Source: Gemmatimonadota bacterium (GTDB taxonomy: Bacteria > Latescibacterota > UBA2968 > GCA-2709665). Taken from it: 64,000 nucleotides of DNA. Each line of letters starts with the position of its first letter. The stretch's first letter is position 1. The stretch lies in contig JAPPJY010000037.1 in the NCBI GenBank assembly GCA_028874335.1, positions 62,001 through 126,000 on the forward strand, read 5' to 3'. This document shows, piece by piece, positions 16,882 to 26,480 of this stretch. A program made the translations under genes and the position numbers. Below the pieces are notes generated by a model, which was given only the letters and a program-made list of their open reading frames with translations, did not search any database and was not told where the DNA came from.

Positions 16882-18123
16882 ATGCGGATTGCAACTGATA
16901 GTGTGTGGCGGTGCACCATATGGTTTGTCTTCGGATTGCTTGCCTGTTTTATGACGGCGTGCGGTGACGACAATCCAATCGAGTCCGACGACGACGAGGA
17001 ACCGATTGCACCGCCGTCGCTGTGCTCGGATGCGCCTGGTACGATATGCACCTGGGCGGGTACCGGGGATGCGGGTTGGGACGGCGACGGAAACGTACTG
17101 CTGCTGTCCACGTTCTACTGGCCGGTCGACGTCATGGTCACGCACGAGGGCCGGGTCTACGTTCTGGATTGGAACAACCATCGCGTGCGCCGTGCGGCCA
17201 TAGGCGACAGCACGCTGGAGACGGCGATCGGAAGCGGATTAATGGGCGACGGATCTTACGCACAGTCCGAGCGCATCCCACCGGGTGCGCCCGGGAAGTC
17301 CGTCAATCTGAGTCATCCCACCCATCTGGTGCAGCTTTCCGGCGGGGCCTATCTGCTCACGGCCTGGCGAAACCACAAGCTGCGGATTTTCGATCCCGTC
17401 AGCGGCAGGCTGCGGGTTTTTCTGGGTGACACGCCGGGGTTTTCCGGCGACGGCGGCGCCGCGGAGGACGCGCTCATGAACCATCCTTCGCAGACGGTGC
17501 TTGCTCCCGACAACACGCTCTATGTCCTGGATCAGCGCAACCTGCGGGTAAGGAAGATCGATGCCGGCAGCGTCATTACCACGGTGGTGGGAACGGGCAC
17601 GGGCGGATTCAGCGGAGACGGCGGTCCTCCCCGTCTGGCAAAGCTGAACCTCCCGGCGGGCAACAATCCGCGGCCGGCGGGCGGATTGGCACTGGGGCCC
17701 GATGGAAATCTCTATATTTCCGACACGCTCAACCAGCGGATTCGGCGCGTGGACTTCGAAAGGGACCGGATCGACACCGTCGCGGGCACGGGCGCAGCCG
17801 GATTCAGCGGGGACGGCGGCCCGGCCACGCAGGCAAACTTGAACAACCCGCGCGACCTTCAGTTCGGTCCTGATGGGCGGCTGTACATCGCCGATGAGAT
17901 GAACCATCGCATCCGGGCGATCGATCTGGCTTCCGGAGTCATCGCGACGGTGGCCGGCAACGGGCAACCGGGATTCAGCGGCGACGGCGGTCCGGCGCGG
18001 TCCGCATCATTGAACCGGCCGGCCGGCGTCGCGTTTGATGAGGCAAACGGACTCCTCTACATAGCCGATACGTACAACCATCGTATCAGGCTGGTAACGC
18101 TCTCGGCATCGGGAAGTCCCTGA
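16882..18123 (+). CDS. NHL-repeat lipoprotein
   Basis: The product has 413 residues with a lipoprotein signal ending in the lipobox FMTAC (Cys27), then an acidic linker (SDDDEEP). The rest is a beta-propeller built of NHL repeats. The loop GFSGDGG recurs four times, each followed by a strand of the type DGNLYISDTLNQRIRRV, DGRLYIADEMNHRIRAI or GLLYIADTYNHRIRLV. Such propellers bind ligands or proteins; no enzymatic residues are recognised. It follows the SUMF1-fold gene by 88 bp in the same direction. GAGGGTAAG precedes the ATG. Confidence 0.85.
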   Translation: MRIATDSVWRCTIWFVFGLLACFMTACGDDNPIESDDDEEPIAPPSLCSDAPGTICTWAGTGDAGWDGDGNVLLLSTFYWPVDVMVTHEGRVYVLDWNNHRVRRAAIGDSTLETAIGSGLMGDGSYAQSERIPPGAPGKSVNLSHPTHLVQLSGGAYLLTAWRNHKLRIFDPVSGRLRVFLGDTPGFSGDGGAAEDALMNHPSQTVLAPDNTLYVLDQRNLRVRKIDAGSVITTVVGTGTGGFSGDGGPPRLAKLNLPAGNNPRPAGGLALGPDGNLYISDTLNQRIRRVDFERDRIDTVAGTGAAGFSGDGGPATQANLNNPRDLQFGPDGRLYIADEMNHRIRAIDLASGVIATVAGNGQPGFSGDGGPARSASLNRPAGVAFDEANGLLYIADTYNHRIRLVTLSASGSP

Positions 18124-18179
18124 GAGCACGGTACGAATAACCACACACGACTGATGGACTGGAGGCGAGGGGGACCGTC

Positions 18180-19643
18180 TTGCCGGACCAACCCAATTTT
18201 CTGGTGATCATGTCGGACCAGCACAGCCGGAGGTATTTGGGTTGTGCCGGGGATCCAATCGCCCGAACGCCAAACCTGGACGCCCTTGCGGGACGGGGCG
18301 TGCTATTCGAAAGTACCTATTGCGGGGCGCCGCTTTGCGTGCCGTCGCGGATGACTTTTCTTACGGGACGTCATGCGTCTGATATCGAGGTCTGGTCCAA
18401 TTCCTGTTTTCTGAGGTCGGACATTCCCACCTTCGCACACGGTCTGGGGCTGGCGGGATACGAGACGGTCCTGGGCGGCAGGATGCACTTTGTCGGACCG
18501 GACCAGCTTCACGGTTTCGAGAAGCGCATCATTGGAGATGTATCGGGTCCGTTGCCGGGAGGTCCGGGTCCCGATCTGGGACGTATTCCGATCGGGACAA
18601 CCGGCCAATCCCGCCAATCGGTCGAAGTCTCCGGACCGGGCCGTACGGCCTATCAGGCGTACGACGTGGCGGTGACCGAGGCCTGTTGTGAGTTCCTTGA
18701 GAGCCGCGACAGGACTGGCGCCGAGCGACCGTTTTGCCTCGTAACGGGCTATGTGCTGCCGCATTGCCCGTTTATCTGTCCCGGAGATTTATACGAGGAA
18801 TATCACCATCGGGTGGAGCTTCCGGCCGTTCCCGAAAGCTACCTGGATGAGCTGCATCCGGCAATGCGTCTCTGGCGCGAGAAGCGCGGGGTCAACGGAT
18901 TAAGCGACGACGCGGTGCGCCGGGCACGCGCGGCCTACTACGGCCTCGTCACGTTCCTGGACGGTCTGATCGGACGGTTGCTGGAGACGCTGGCTTCAAC
19001 GTCGTTCGCGGACAACACCGCGGTGATCTATCTCTCGGACCATGGTGAGATGGCAGGTGAACACGGGATGTGGTGGAAGAGCAGTTTTTACGAGGGATCC
19101 GCCGGCGTGCCCATGATCGCATCGTTTCCAGGGCGATTCGGAGAGGGTCGGCGTGTTGATGAAGTGACAAGCCTGCTGGACGTCGGCCCCACGCTGATCG
19201 ACCTGGCCGGCGGAGATCCGCTGCCGGAGGTTGCAGGCCGCAGCCTCAGGTGTTTTCTTGAGGGCGACGGACGAGCGCCGGGTTGGTCGAATGAGGTGTT
19301 TTCCGAAAATTACAGCGGTGCCGACGAACCGCCGGGCCGGATGGTCCGCCAGGGGCCATGGAAATTGAACTATTACCATGGTTTCGATGAACCGCAGTTA
19401 TTCCATCTGGACGACGATCCCCATGAATTCGACGACCTGGCGAGAGACCCGGGTTGTGCGGAGGTGAAGAGGGCGCTCCTGGAACGGGTCCGGGAGGGAT
19501 GGCACGGGGGCGAGATCGGGGCGAAGCTGAAAAGAAGGACCGAGGGACGGCGTGTGTTGAGACGGTGGGCCGGCGTCGTGGACCACGATCTGGCGGGTCA
19601 CTGGAAGGCGCCCCCCGGGTGCAATGCATTTCCGGAAGAATGA
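18180..19643 (+). CDS. Sulfatase (formylglycine-dependent, leaderless)
   Basis: The product has 487 residues, starting at TTG 18180 after GGAGGCGAGGGGG. Residues 4-12 (QPNFLVIMSD) carry the first metal-binding Asp of the alkaline-phosphatase-like fold. APLCVPSRMTFLTGRH contains the CxPSR modification site (Cys53, to become formylglycine). VIYLSDHGEMAGEHGMWWKSSFYEGS carries the second metal site. No signal peptide is seen, so the enzyme probably acts in the cytosol on imported sulfated sugars or choline-sulfate-like esters. No active FGE or anSME is present in the window, so maturation must depend on a gene elsewhere. A second sulfatase lies at 54269. Confidence 0.9.
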   Translation: MPDQPNFLVIMSDQHSRRYLGCAGDPIARTPNLDALAGRGVLFESTYCGAPLCVPSRMTFLTGRHASDIEVWSNSCFLRSDIPTFAHGLGLAGYETVLGGRMHFVGPDQLHGFEKRIIGDVSGPLPGGPGPDLGRIPIGTTGQSRQSVEVSGPGRTAYQAYDVAVTEACCEFLESRDRTGAERPFCLVTGYVLPHCPFICPGDLYEEYHHRVELPAVPESYLDELHPAMRLWREKRGVNGLSDDAVRRARAAYYGLVTFLDGLIGRLLETLASTSFADNTAVIYLSDHGEMAGEHGMWWKSSFYEGSAGVPMIASFPGRFGEGRRVDEVTSLLDVGPTLIDLAGGDPLPEVAGRSLRCFLEGDGRAPGWSNEVFSENYSGADEPPGRMVRQGPWKLNYYHGFDEPQLFHLDDDPHEFDDLARDPGCAEVKRALLERVREGWHGGEIGAKLKRRTEGRRVLRRWAGVVDHDLAGHWKAPPGCNAFPEE

Positions 19644-19647
19644 ACTG

Positions 19648-19789
19648 TGAAAGAGGCTGTAGGGACAAAAGGCCCTGCCGGGAGGCTGTTAAGACGAAAA
19701 ACAGCGCACCCGTGCAGGGCGGTTTTCTGCCCGTCGTAGCACGGACAGAAACCGGGGTCACGCGGCTCGGATTGTAAAACAGCTTCTCA
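19648..19789. repeat. Hairpin element related to the MITE-like family
   Basis: This sequence fills the gap between the convergent sulfatase and CocE genes. The right end ttgtaaaacagcttctca (19772-19789) matches the right end of the 11637-11828 element at 16 of 18 positions. The left end (tgaaagaggctgtaggg) is a poorer inverted match. Inside, ggccctgccggg and cccgtgcagggc are near-complementary, so a long hairpin is possible and could also terminate both convergent genes. Confidence 0.45.
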
Positions 19790-21517
19790 GTCTTCCACAA
19801 CGGGCAGGACGACGTACGACGGCCGTTCCGCGTCGTGGAAGACCGTGTTGACGGCGACCCGGCCGGTGGCTTCCTCTCCGAACGGACCCCCCGTGTTCAG
19901 ATTCCGATCGTACCGTGGGAAATCGCTGCTTGTGATTTCTATGCGCAGGCGGTGCCCCGATTGGAACACCTGGGCCGTAGCGGACATGTCGATTTCAAAC
20001 CTGTATATCCTGCCTGGCGTCAGCAACTCCGGGTGTTGCAGCGAGTCACGGAATCGCGCCCTCAGGATGCCGTCGCAGACGGGCATGGACCGGCCGTCCG
20101 GCCAGACGTCGCAGAGTCGGACCACCCAGTCCGTATCCGGGGCTGAGGACAGGCCGTGCAGGATGGCTTTGACGGGTCCGATGACGGTCAGATCTCGCTT
20201 CAGTACCGCCGAAGTATAGGTTAACATCCCTTCTTCAAGGTGCCGGTGGTCCACCGGACCCAGCGTGGGATAGAAGCGCAGACCGGGCATGGGTTCGTTC
20301 GGATCGTACTCAAAGCTGTCGGGGTGTTCGGCACTATCGGGCGGATCGAAGGCCAGCCCGCCGTTGTTGAGCGAATTTTCGTCTTTGCCGGAACCTTCCC
20401 GCAAATACGCGGATCGGTACGTAATGCCCGGCGGCGGCCAGTCGTCCAGGTCCAGCCACTGGTTCTTTCCCATCAGGAAAATGCGTACCGGCGGACCGTC
20501 CATGACTCCGTTGTCCATTCCCTTCAGCCAGTAATCGTACCACTGCAGACGGTGCGCGTTCATGTCGAACGCTGCCTGCGGGCCGAAGTCGAGTTCGCCG
20601 ACCACACGCCTGGCGGCGTTGCCCGGACCGTGGATCCAGGGTCCGATGAGCAGGCGTTGGCCTTGTCGGCAAGCCCGGGTTCGACCGCTTTTTCGGATTC
20701 CCTGGAAGGACTGCAGCGTACCGTCTAGGAAGACGTCGAACCACGCGCCGAAATGAAGCATGGGCGTGTCGATGTCGCCGAATTTCGACGCGATGTTCGT
20801 GGGCCACCAGTAGGGACCGTCTTCGGGGTGGTCCAGGTAATCGAAGTACCAGTCGAGCAGACCCTCCAGGGGTGGGAATGACTTCAACGGAAGATGCTGC
20901 TCCCAGTCTTCGTATTCGTCCAATGCAGCTGCAAGGCGGGCCCTCGCGGCATCCAGACCCGGTGGCGCGGTTTCGTGTTCCAACTGGGCCAGCAGCGTCT
21001 GCATCGCCCATTTCTGGAAGGGAAGTGAGAAGGCGCCGTAACGGTACCAGAAACCGCTGTAATAGTCTGCTCCGCCCTGCCGAACGTAGAGCGCCTTCAG
21101 GTGCGGCGGCCGGGTCGGGGCGACCATATATTGAGAGAATCCGGAATAGGAGCCGTCGGCCATACCCACTTGGCCATTGGACCACGATTGAACACCTGCC
21201 CATTCAATCGTGTCGTATCCGTCGCGGTTGGCGCCCCAGCCGTCGTCCCGGAACGGTTGCCACTCGCCTTCGGAGGCAAACGTGCCCCGCACGTTCTGTC
21301 CGACGAAGACGTACCCCCGGCTCGCGAAGAACTCGCCGTTCGACGTGCACCGGCCGACGAGTTCGTAGGCAACCCGTTCCACGATGACGGGATGTCGACC
21401 GCCGCCGTCGGGCCGGTAGACGTCGGCTGGCAGGACGACGCCGTCTCGCATTCTTATGGGTATATTGCGTTCTACGCGTACTGAATGTCGTGGTTCGGAC
21501 AGCACTGTTTCAGGCAT
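19787..21517 (-). CDS. CocE/NonD family alpha/beta hydrolase (X-Pro dipeptidyl-peptidase type)
   Basis: The product has 576 residues. The alpha/beta-hydrolase core contains MRDGVVLPADVYRPDG at residues 23-38, RGTFASEGEW at 78-87 and the nucleophile elbow GMADGSYSGFSQY with Ser123. A C-terminal jelly-roll domain typical of CocE and X-Pro dipeptidyl-peptidases follows (VIGPVKAILHG, YRFEIDMSATAQVFQSGHRLRIEITSSDFPRYDRN). It hydrolyses ester or amide bonds; the exact substrate is unknown. There is no signal peptide. CAGGAGAAACC lies just before the ATG on the minus strand. The gene is convergent with the sulfatase. Confidence 0.87.
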   Translation of the reverse strand: MPETVLSEPRHSVRVERNIPIRMRDGVVLPADVYRPDGGGRHPVIVERVAYELVGRCTSNGEFFASRGYVFVGQNVRGTFASEGEWQPFRDDGWGANRDGYDTIEWAGVQSWSNGQVGMADGSYSGFSQYMVAPTRPPHLKALYVRQGGADYYSGFWYRYGAFSLPFQKWAMQTLLAQLEHETAPPGLDAARARLAAALDEYEDWEQHLPLKSFPPLEGLLDWYFDYLDHPEDGPYWWPTNIASKFGDIDTPMLHFGAWFDVFLDGTLQSFQGIRKSGRTRACRQGQRLLIGPWIHGPGNAARRVVGELDFGPQAAFDMNAHRLQWYDYWLKGMDNGVMDGPPVRIFLMGKNQWLDLDDWPPPGITYRSAYLREGSGKDENSLNNGGLAFDPPDSAEHPDSFEYDPNEPMPGLRFYPTLGPVDHRHLEEGMLTYTSAVLKRDLTVIGPVKAILHGLSSAPDTDWVVRLCDVWPDGRSMPVCDGILRARFRDSLQHPELLTPGRIYRFEIDMSATAQVFQSGHRLRIEITSSDFPRYDRNLNTGGPFGEEATGRVAVNTVFHDAERPSYVVLPVVED

Positions 21518-21581
21518 TGGTTTCTCCTGTTCGGGATTGCTTCGCTACCTGCAGGTTTGCCATCGGGATAGCAGCGAATCT

Positions 21582-22748
21582 TCATCGATGTTCAATATAT
21601 CGACAGAAGCGATCCATTGCCGGTTCCAATACGGATGGGTCCGACGCGCAGCAGAGCCGTACCGAACCTTCACCTCCTGCGCCGAAAGCGATGCCTGGCG
21701 CAACCGATACCTTTCGTCGATTGAGCAGTTCAAGCGCGAACGCAAACGAATCGCTGACGCCCTCTATGCCGGGAAAGAGATAGAAGGCGCCCTCGGGCGG
21801 ACTGACTGACACGCCAGCTGTCGAATTCAAGGCATCGTAACAGTAAGAAATCCTCTTGTGATAGGTATCGACCATATCGTGAACATTCGACTCACTGTGG
21901 CGAAGCGCAATCTCACCCGCCCGCTGAACCATCGCGGGGGCGTGTGATACGATGAATTCGTTGAGTTGAGCAGCCCTGTCAACCAGGTCCGGGCGCGAGA
22001 CCACCCAGCCCAGGCGCCACCCGGTCATTCGATAGGTCTTGGAGAAGGATTGCACCACGATTACGGCGTCGTTTCGGTCGCACAGCCGCAGAATGGACGG
22101 GGCGACGGGTCCGTTGTAGTAGATGTGCTCGTAGACTTCGTCCGCGAGAAGCCAGAGGTCGTTGCAGCGGCAGAAATCGAGGAGTTTCTGCTGCTCGTCT
22201 ATCGAGGCGACCCAGCCCAGCGGGTTGGATGGCGAGGTAAAGGCGAGCAGTTTTGTCTTCCTGTTGAGTGCGGATTCCACCACAGCGAAGTCGATCGTGT
22301 GGCGACCCCCGTCTTTGATAAACGGAGTCTCAACCGAGTTGCCGCCAAAGAGGTTGACGATGGCTGCCGCATTGGGCCAATTCGGCGTGAGAATGATGGC
22401 TTCGTCACCAGGATCGATCACGCAGCGGATTGAGACGTTCAGGGCCTGGACGCCCGATGCGGTAATGAGGATCTCGCCGGGCGCGAGGGTCACGCCGTGG
22501 ATGTCGGCGTATCTTTCGGCCAAGGCTTCCCGAAGTCCGGGCAGGCCGGCGTTTTCGGTATAAAACGTGTATCCTTCGTCCAATGCCTGAACGGCCGCGT
22601 CCTTGATGTATCGGGGTGTGGGCAGATCGGATTCGCCGAAGTGCATTTTGTAGACGCCGTCCATGCCGAAAGCGACGTCGGCCAGTTCGCGGATGCGCGA
22701 CGGCTCGACGTTGGAAAGCGTTTCGGCTAAAGGGATTGTATGGGCCAT
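21582..22748 (-). CDS. Class I/II PLP aminotransferase (aspartate aminotransferase-like)
   Basis: The product has 388 residues with the start at ATG 22748. An upstream in-frame ATG at 22811 would add 21 Ser/Pro-rich residues that look non-coding. Fold-type I signature: YTENAGLPGLREALAERY, LTPNWPNAAAIVN, FTSPSNPLGWV, DEVYEHIYY and SFSKTYRMTGWRLGW with PLP Lys237. The family comprises aspartate, aromatic and alanine aminotransferases, so a ubiquitous amino-acid transaminase role is likely. The next gene on the same strand (CocE) starts 64 bp downstream; co-transcription is possible. Confidence 0.87.
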   Translation of the reverse strand: MAHTIPLAETLSNVEPSRIRELADVAFGMDGVYKMHFGESDLPTPRYIKDAAVQALDEGYTFYTENAGLPGLREALAERYADIHGVTLAPGEILITASGVQALNVSIRCVIDPGDEAIILTPNWPNAAAIVNLFGGNSVETPFIKDGGRHTIDFAVVESALNRKTKLLAFTSPSNPLGWVASIDEQQKLLDFCRCNDLWLLADEVYEHIYYNGPVAPSILRLCDRNDAVIVVQSFSKTYRMTGWRLGWVVSRPDLVDRAAQLNEFIVSHAPAMVQRAGEIALRHSESNVHDMVDTYHKRISYCYDALNSTAGVSVSPPEGAFYLFPGIEGVSDSFAFALELLNRRKVSVAPGIAFGAGGEGSVRLCCASDPSVLEPAMDRFCRYIEHR

Positions 22749-23125
22749 GGAAATTGGAAGGGTTGGAAGGTGTCCGGCTGCGCTTATGGGACTCGACCGG
22801 CTAATCGGCATTCCTTCGCAATGTCTTCTTGCAAAGGATCGGGCTTCGCAGTATCATGGCCCTGGCGCCGATGCGGGAGCTCCACGTCAGTCCCCGATTT
22901 CCGCGGGCAGGCGCGCGACGAACCGCAGCCGAAATCAGAAATGGCCGTTCCTGCAAGAAATCATGACAGCAGGGAACAAAGATAGGGAATCAAACGGGGG
23001 AATTCAATCGCAGACCGCCGCCCTGCGTCGAAACGCGGGCCATGGAATCTCGCGAAGGGGAGTCGCTGATCCGTGCTTGAATCGGTTATATTCACAATGG
23101 AAGCCACCCGGCGGGAGATGAGGGT
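22749..23125. other. Divergent intergenic region, no gene seen
   Basis: This 377-bp gap separates the leftward aminotransferase and the rightward zinc dehydrogenase and should hold both promoters. No convincing paired -35/-10 elements, palindrome or small gene were identified by eye. Confidence 0.5.
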
Positions 23126-24163
23126 ATGAGGGGTGTCGTCTATCTCGGAGAGAGCGAGGTGGAAGTCAGAGACTTTGATCGGCCGGAACCCGGGCCCGGT
23201 CAGGTGGTCATCGAAATGAAGGTCGCGGGGCTGTGCGGGAGCGATCTCCATAAGTACCACAGCAGCCGGGAGTGGGCGAAGGAGCGGAAGGGCATGATTT
23301 CCGGGCACGAACCGGCGGGGGTCGTGGCCGAGGTCGGAACGGACGTTGCAAATCTGTCCGAGGGCGACAGAGTCTGTGTCTATCACACGGTCGGGTGCAA
23401 TCATTGCGCGGTCTGTCTCTCCGGAACGCCGGTGTTCTGTCCGGAACAGGGCGCATTCGGCAGGACTCGCGACGGGTCCCACGCGGATTTCATGGTTACG
23501 GACGCAAGGTACTGCATGCCGCTGCCCGATGGTGTCTCTTTTGCGGTCGGTACGCAACTTGCCTGTACCGCGGGGACGGCCTTTTCCGCCGTGAACAAGG
23601 TATCGAAACGTCATGGCGATCCGCTCGTCGTGTTCGGATTGGGTCCGGTGGGATTGACGACGCTTCTGATGGGCGAGGCGATGGGATACAGGACGTTGGG
23701 CGTGGACATAAATCCCTTCAGGATTGACCTTGCGGCCCGAATCGGCGGCGGGGTTGTGATCAACGCAGAAGAGAACGACCCGGTCAATACGGTGAGGGAT
23801 CTTACCGGCGGACAAGGAGCGGCCGGGGTCGTGGAGTGTTCCGGGAGCGGCATCGCGCGCACGCAGGCGGCGGCGGTCGCGGGCCTGCACGGAACGGTGG
23901 TCTACGTGGGCGCGGGTGCGGCGTCGCTCGAGATCGATTTTATGGATATCCTTCGAAAGGAGCTCACGCTCAGGGGCAATTCCGTCTATTCGATGGGCGC
24001 CTATTTCGATGCCGTTGCTTTTCTGCAGACCCACCCGGTGCCGCTGGATGAGATTGTGACCCATCGTTTTTCCATTGAACAGGCGAAAGAGGCATTTGCG
24101 ATCTTCGATCGCGGGGAGACGGGAAAAGTAGTTTTCGATTGGGACGACGAACAGGGTTCGTGA
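23126..24163 (+). CDS. Zinc-dependent medium-chain alcohol/polyol dehydrogenase
   Basis: The product has 345 residues. Catalytic zinc ligands are visible as GLCGSDLH (Cys37) and SGHEPAG (His61, Glu62). The structural zinc lobe is GCNHCAVCLSGTPVFC (Cys91, 94, 97, 105). The Rossmann motif VFGLGPVGL binds NAD(P). The overall pattern is that of L-threonine 3-dehydrogenase, sorbitol and galactitol dehydrogenases. Two further sugar-type oxidoreductases follow (24292, 25441), so oxidation of a sugar, polyol or sugar acid is likely. GAGATGAGGGT precedes the ATG. Confidence 0.9.
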   Translation: MRGVVYLGESEVEVRDFDRPEPGPGQVVIEMKVAGLCGSDLHKYHSSREWAKERKGMISGHEPAGVVAEVGTDVANLSEGDRVCVYHTVGCNHCAVCLSGTPVFCPEQGAFGRTRDGSHADFMVTDARYCMPLPDGVSFAVGTQLACTAGTAFSAVNKVSKRHGDPLVVFGLGPVGLTTLLMGEAMGYRTLGVDINPFRIDLAARIGGGVVINAEENDPVNTVRDLTGGQGAAGVVECSGSGIARTQAAAVAGLHGTVVYVGAGAASLEIDFMDILRKELTLRGNSVYSMGAYFDAVAFLQTHPVPLDEIVTHRFSIEQAKEAFAIFDRGETGKVVFDWDDEQGS

Positions 24164-24291
24164 GGAGCGGCGAACGGCGACTCCCGTGAATGGAACGCTC
24201 AGCCGAAGGGTACTTCGACTTCTTGCGGGAAGACAAGCGACTCGGTGAAGAGGAATTGGAATCTGGTAGGCCAGAAATGGAGGAAAGGAAA

Positions 24292-25368
24292 ATGCCGGAA
24301 AGAACGAGGGTGGGTATTATCGGATGCGGCGGCATGGCCCGGTCCCATGCCAGCCGGATGAGCGAGGTGCTTCACAGGGTGGAGATTGCCGCCGTGGTGG
24401 ATATCGATCTCGAGCGGGCGAGGGCGGTCGCAGGACACTTTCCCAATGACCCCGTGGTTGCGGCCGATTTTGAGGACGTCCTGGAGCATGTCGACGCCGT
24501 TCTCGTGGTACTGCCCCATCATCTTCACCACCCTGTAACGGTGCGTTGCCTGGACGCGGGAAAGCACGTGCTGGTGGAAAAGCCGATGGCCAACAGCGAG
24601 CGGGAGTGCCTGGAGATGATCGAAGCCGCGCAGCGGAACGACCGTGTCCTGATGGTGGCCTATTGCATGCGGTTTCATCCCCTGATACTGAAGTTCAAGG
24701 AAGTGGTGGACAACAGGACGTTCGGCGAGGTCTTCCAGCTATCGATCTGGACCGAACAGCATACGCAGCGTGAGCCGGATAGCTGGCACTGCCGGGCGGG
24801 TACTCTGGGCGGAGGTCAGTTCTTCAGCCATGGCTGTCACTACGTCGATCTGATGTTGTGGATGCTGGGCAGGCCGGTGAAGGGCGTACACCTGGGAACG
24901 AATAGAGGCACGCCATGGATGGAGAGAGAGGGCACCAGTAACGTGTGCCTGGAGTTCGAAGGCGGCATCCTCGGGTATCACTTCGGCACCTGGGGGGCCA
25001 GGGGCACCCGGCTCGGCTATTCCTTTCACGCGCACTGCGAGAAAGGCATGGTGGAACTTCATCTGCGCACGGGACGGGTCGTGTACCTGGGCGACGTTGA
25101 AAAACACGTGCCCGGCGAACACGATCCCGGTCAGCGGGAGATCGTATTGATGGAAGAAAAACACGCCAAACCGACGGAAGTGGAAATGGCGCACTTTATC
25201 GACTGTATCGAGACCGGACGGAAGCCGTTGACCGATCCCGTATCCAGCCTCGAGGGACTCAGGGTCATCTGGAAACTGTACGAGGCGGAGGAGAGCGACT
25301 CGGTCGCAGACTTGAGGGGACTCGGACTCGGGACGATGGATGAAACGGGCGTCCGTGCAGCCGATTGA
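24292..25368 (+). CDS. Gfo/Idh/MocA family oxidoreductase
   Basis: The product has 358 residues. ATG 24292 follows GGAGGAAAGGA and directly precedes the Rossmann motif VGIIGCGGMARSH; the longer frame from 24190 adds 34 residues without conservation. LVEKPMANSERE contains the conserved EKP motif with the Lys of the family. HGCHYVDLMLWMLGRPVKGV is the conserved C-terminal-domain helix with the His that contacts the sugar. These enzymes oxidise or reduce sugars and inositols with NAD(P). Its place between a polyol-type dehydrogenase and an aldo-keto reductase supports a carbohydrate pathway. Confidence 0.9.
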   Translation: MPERTRVGIIGCGGMARSHASRMSEVLHRVEIAAVVDIDLERARAVAGHFPNDPVVAADFEDVLEHVDAVLVVLPHHLHHPVTVRCLDAGKHVLVEKPMANSERECLEMIEAAQRNDRVLMVAYCMRFHPLILKFKEVVDNRTFGEVFQLSIWTEQHTQREPDSWHCRAGTLGGGQFFSHGCHYVDLMLWMLGRPVKGVHLGTNRGTPWMEREGTSNVCLEFEGGILGYHFGTWGARGTRLGYSFHAHCEKGMVELHLRTGRVVYLGDVEKHVPGEHDPGQREIVLMEEKHAKPTEVEMAHFIDCIETGRKPLTDPVSSLEGLRVIWKLYEAEESDSVADLRGLGLGTMDETGVRAAD

Positions 25369-25440
25369 CGGGTGTGCCCTGTTCTGTGCGGGTTTCAGGG
25401 CGAAGAATCAGAATAGACGTTGACCATGGGAGGAATCGCA

Positions 25441-26409
25441 ATGGACCGCGTTGTTCTTGGGGATAGCGGCCTGTCGGTATCCCCGATCGCCGTCGGCACG
25501 TGGCAGCTCAGTCCCCGTTTCTGGGGACCGCAGTCGAAAGACGATGCGATGGCCGCGATGAAGTTCGCGTTCGATCGCGGGATCAACTTTTTCGATACGG
25601 CCGAAGCCTACGGCGATGGCTATGCCGAGACAGTCCTTGGAGAGGTCGTAAGGGATCTGCCGAGGGACGAACTCGTGCTGGCCACCAAGGTGTTCAACCA
25701 TTTCAATCCCGACGGCTCCCGGTATCCCGATCTTTCGCCCGAACACATAACAGCGCGGTGCGACGTGTCGCTCGAACGGATGGGGGTCGAGACAATCGAC
25801 CTGTATCTGTTGCACATGTACGACTCGTTGACGCCGCTTGCCGATATCGCCGGAACGGTGGAAAGACTTCGCGACCAGGGCAAGATTCGGTGTTACGGGC
25901 TCAGCAACCACACGGTGGAACAATGCCGGGCGCAGCGCCGTTTCGGCAGGTACGACGTCGTCCAGCCTCCGTACAGCCTGATCGATCCTGCCGGAGAGAA
26001 CGATCTGTTGCCGTGGTGCCAGTCGGAGAATGTCGGCGTGATGATCTATTCGCCCATGCACAAGGGGCTGCTGAGCGGGAAATACACCGGAGGAGAGACG
26101 TTCGACGATTTCCGGATGAATCATCCCGATTTTCAGGGAGAACGGTTCAGGGATCTGTGTGCGAAGGTGCAAAGCCTGAGGCCGATCGCGGAACGCAACG
26201 AACTGACGATTTACCAGTTGGTGATGTCCGCCACCTTGATGCATCCGGCGATTCACGTGGCCATCTCTGGAATCAAGACGCCGGATCAGATTGCCGAGGC
26301 CGTGGGGGCGGGCGGGCGGCGCCTGTCCCGCGAAGACTATTTCGCGGTGAGAAACGCGGTGGGGCCGGGCAGCCCGAAAATTGCGGACGCCAGCGGGAGG
26401 CGTAAGTAA
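25441..26409 (+). CDS. Aldo/keto reductase
   Basis: The product has 322 residues; ATG 25441 lies six bases after GGGAGGA and is preferred over the upstream TTG and ATG. The AKR catalytic tetrad is visible: Asp52 and Tyr57 in FFDTAEAYGDG, Lys83 in LATKVF and His125 in LYLLHMYDS. The TIM-barrel order and C-terminal GIKTPDQIAEAVGA are typical. It reduces or oxidises a sugar or carbonyl substrate with NADPH. It is third in the run of oxidoreductases that starts at 23126 and is convergent with the heparinase-like gene 71 bp downstream. Confidence 0.9.
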   Translation: MDRVVLGDSGLSVSPIAVGTWQLSPRFWGPQSKDDAMAAMKFAFDRGINFFDTAEAYGDGYAETVLGEVVRDLPRDELVLATKVFNHFNPDGSRYPDLSPEHITARCDVSLERMGVETIDLYLLHMYDSLTPLADIAGTVERLRDQGKIRCYGLSNHTVEQCRAQRRFGRYDVVQPPYSLIDPAGENDLLPWCQSENVGVMIYSPMHKGLLSGKYTGGETFDDFRMNHPDFQGERFRDLCAKVQSLRPIAERNELTIYQLVMSATLMHPAIHVAISGIKTPDQIAEAVGAGGRRLSREDYFAVRNAVGPGSPKIADASGRRK

Positions 26410-26480
26410 ACACGCTTGCGATCTGCCCGGTGTCACCGATTCCGGCCGCTCACGAAGGCAGTCTCTAACGCGGGTTCGTG

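Noticed and set aside
22961..24064. 367-residue minus-strand frame opposite the zinc dehydrogenase
   Set aside because: The plus strand has both zinc sites and the Rossmann motif; the antisense frame is His/Arg-rich noise.
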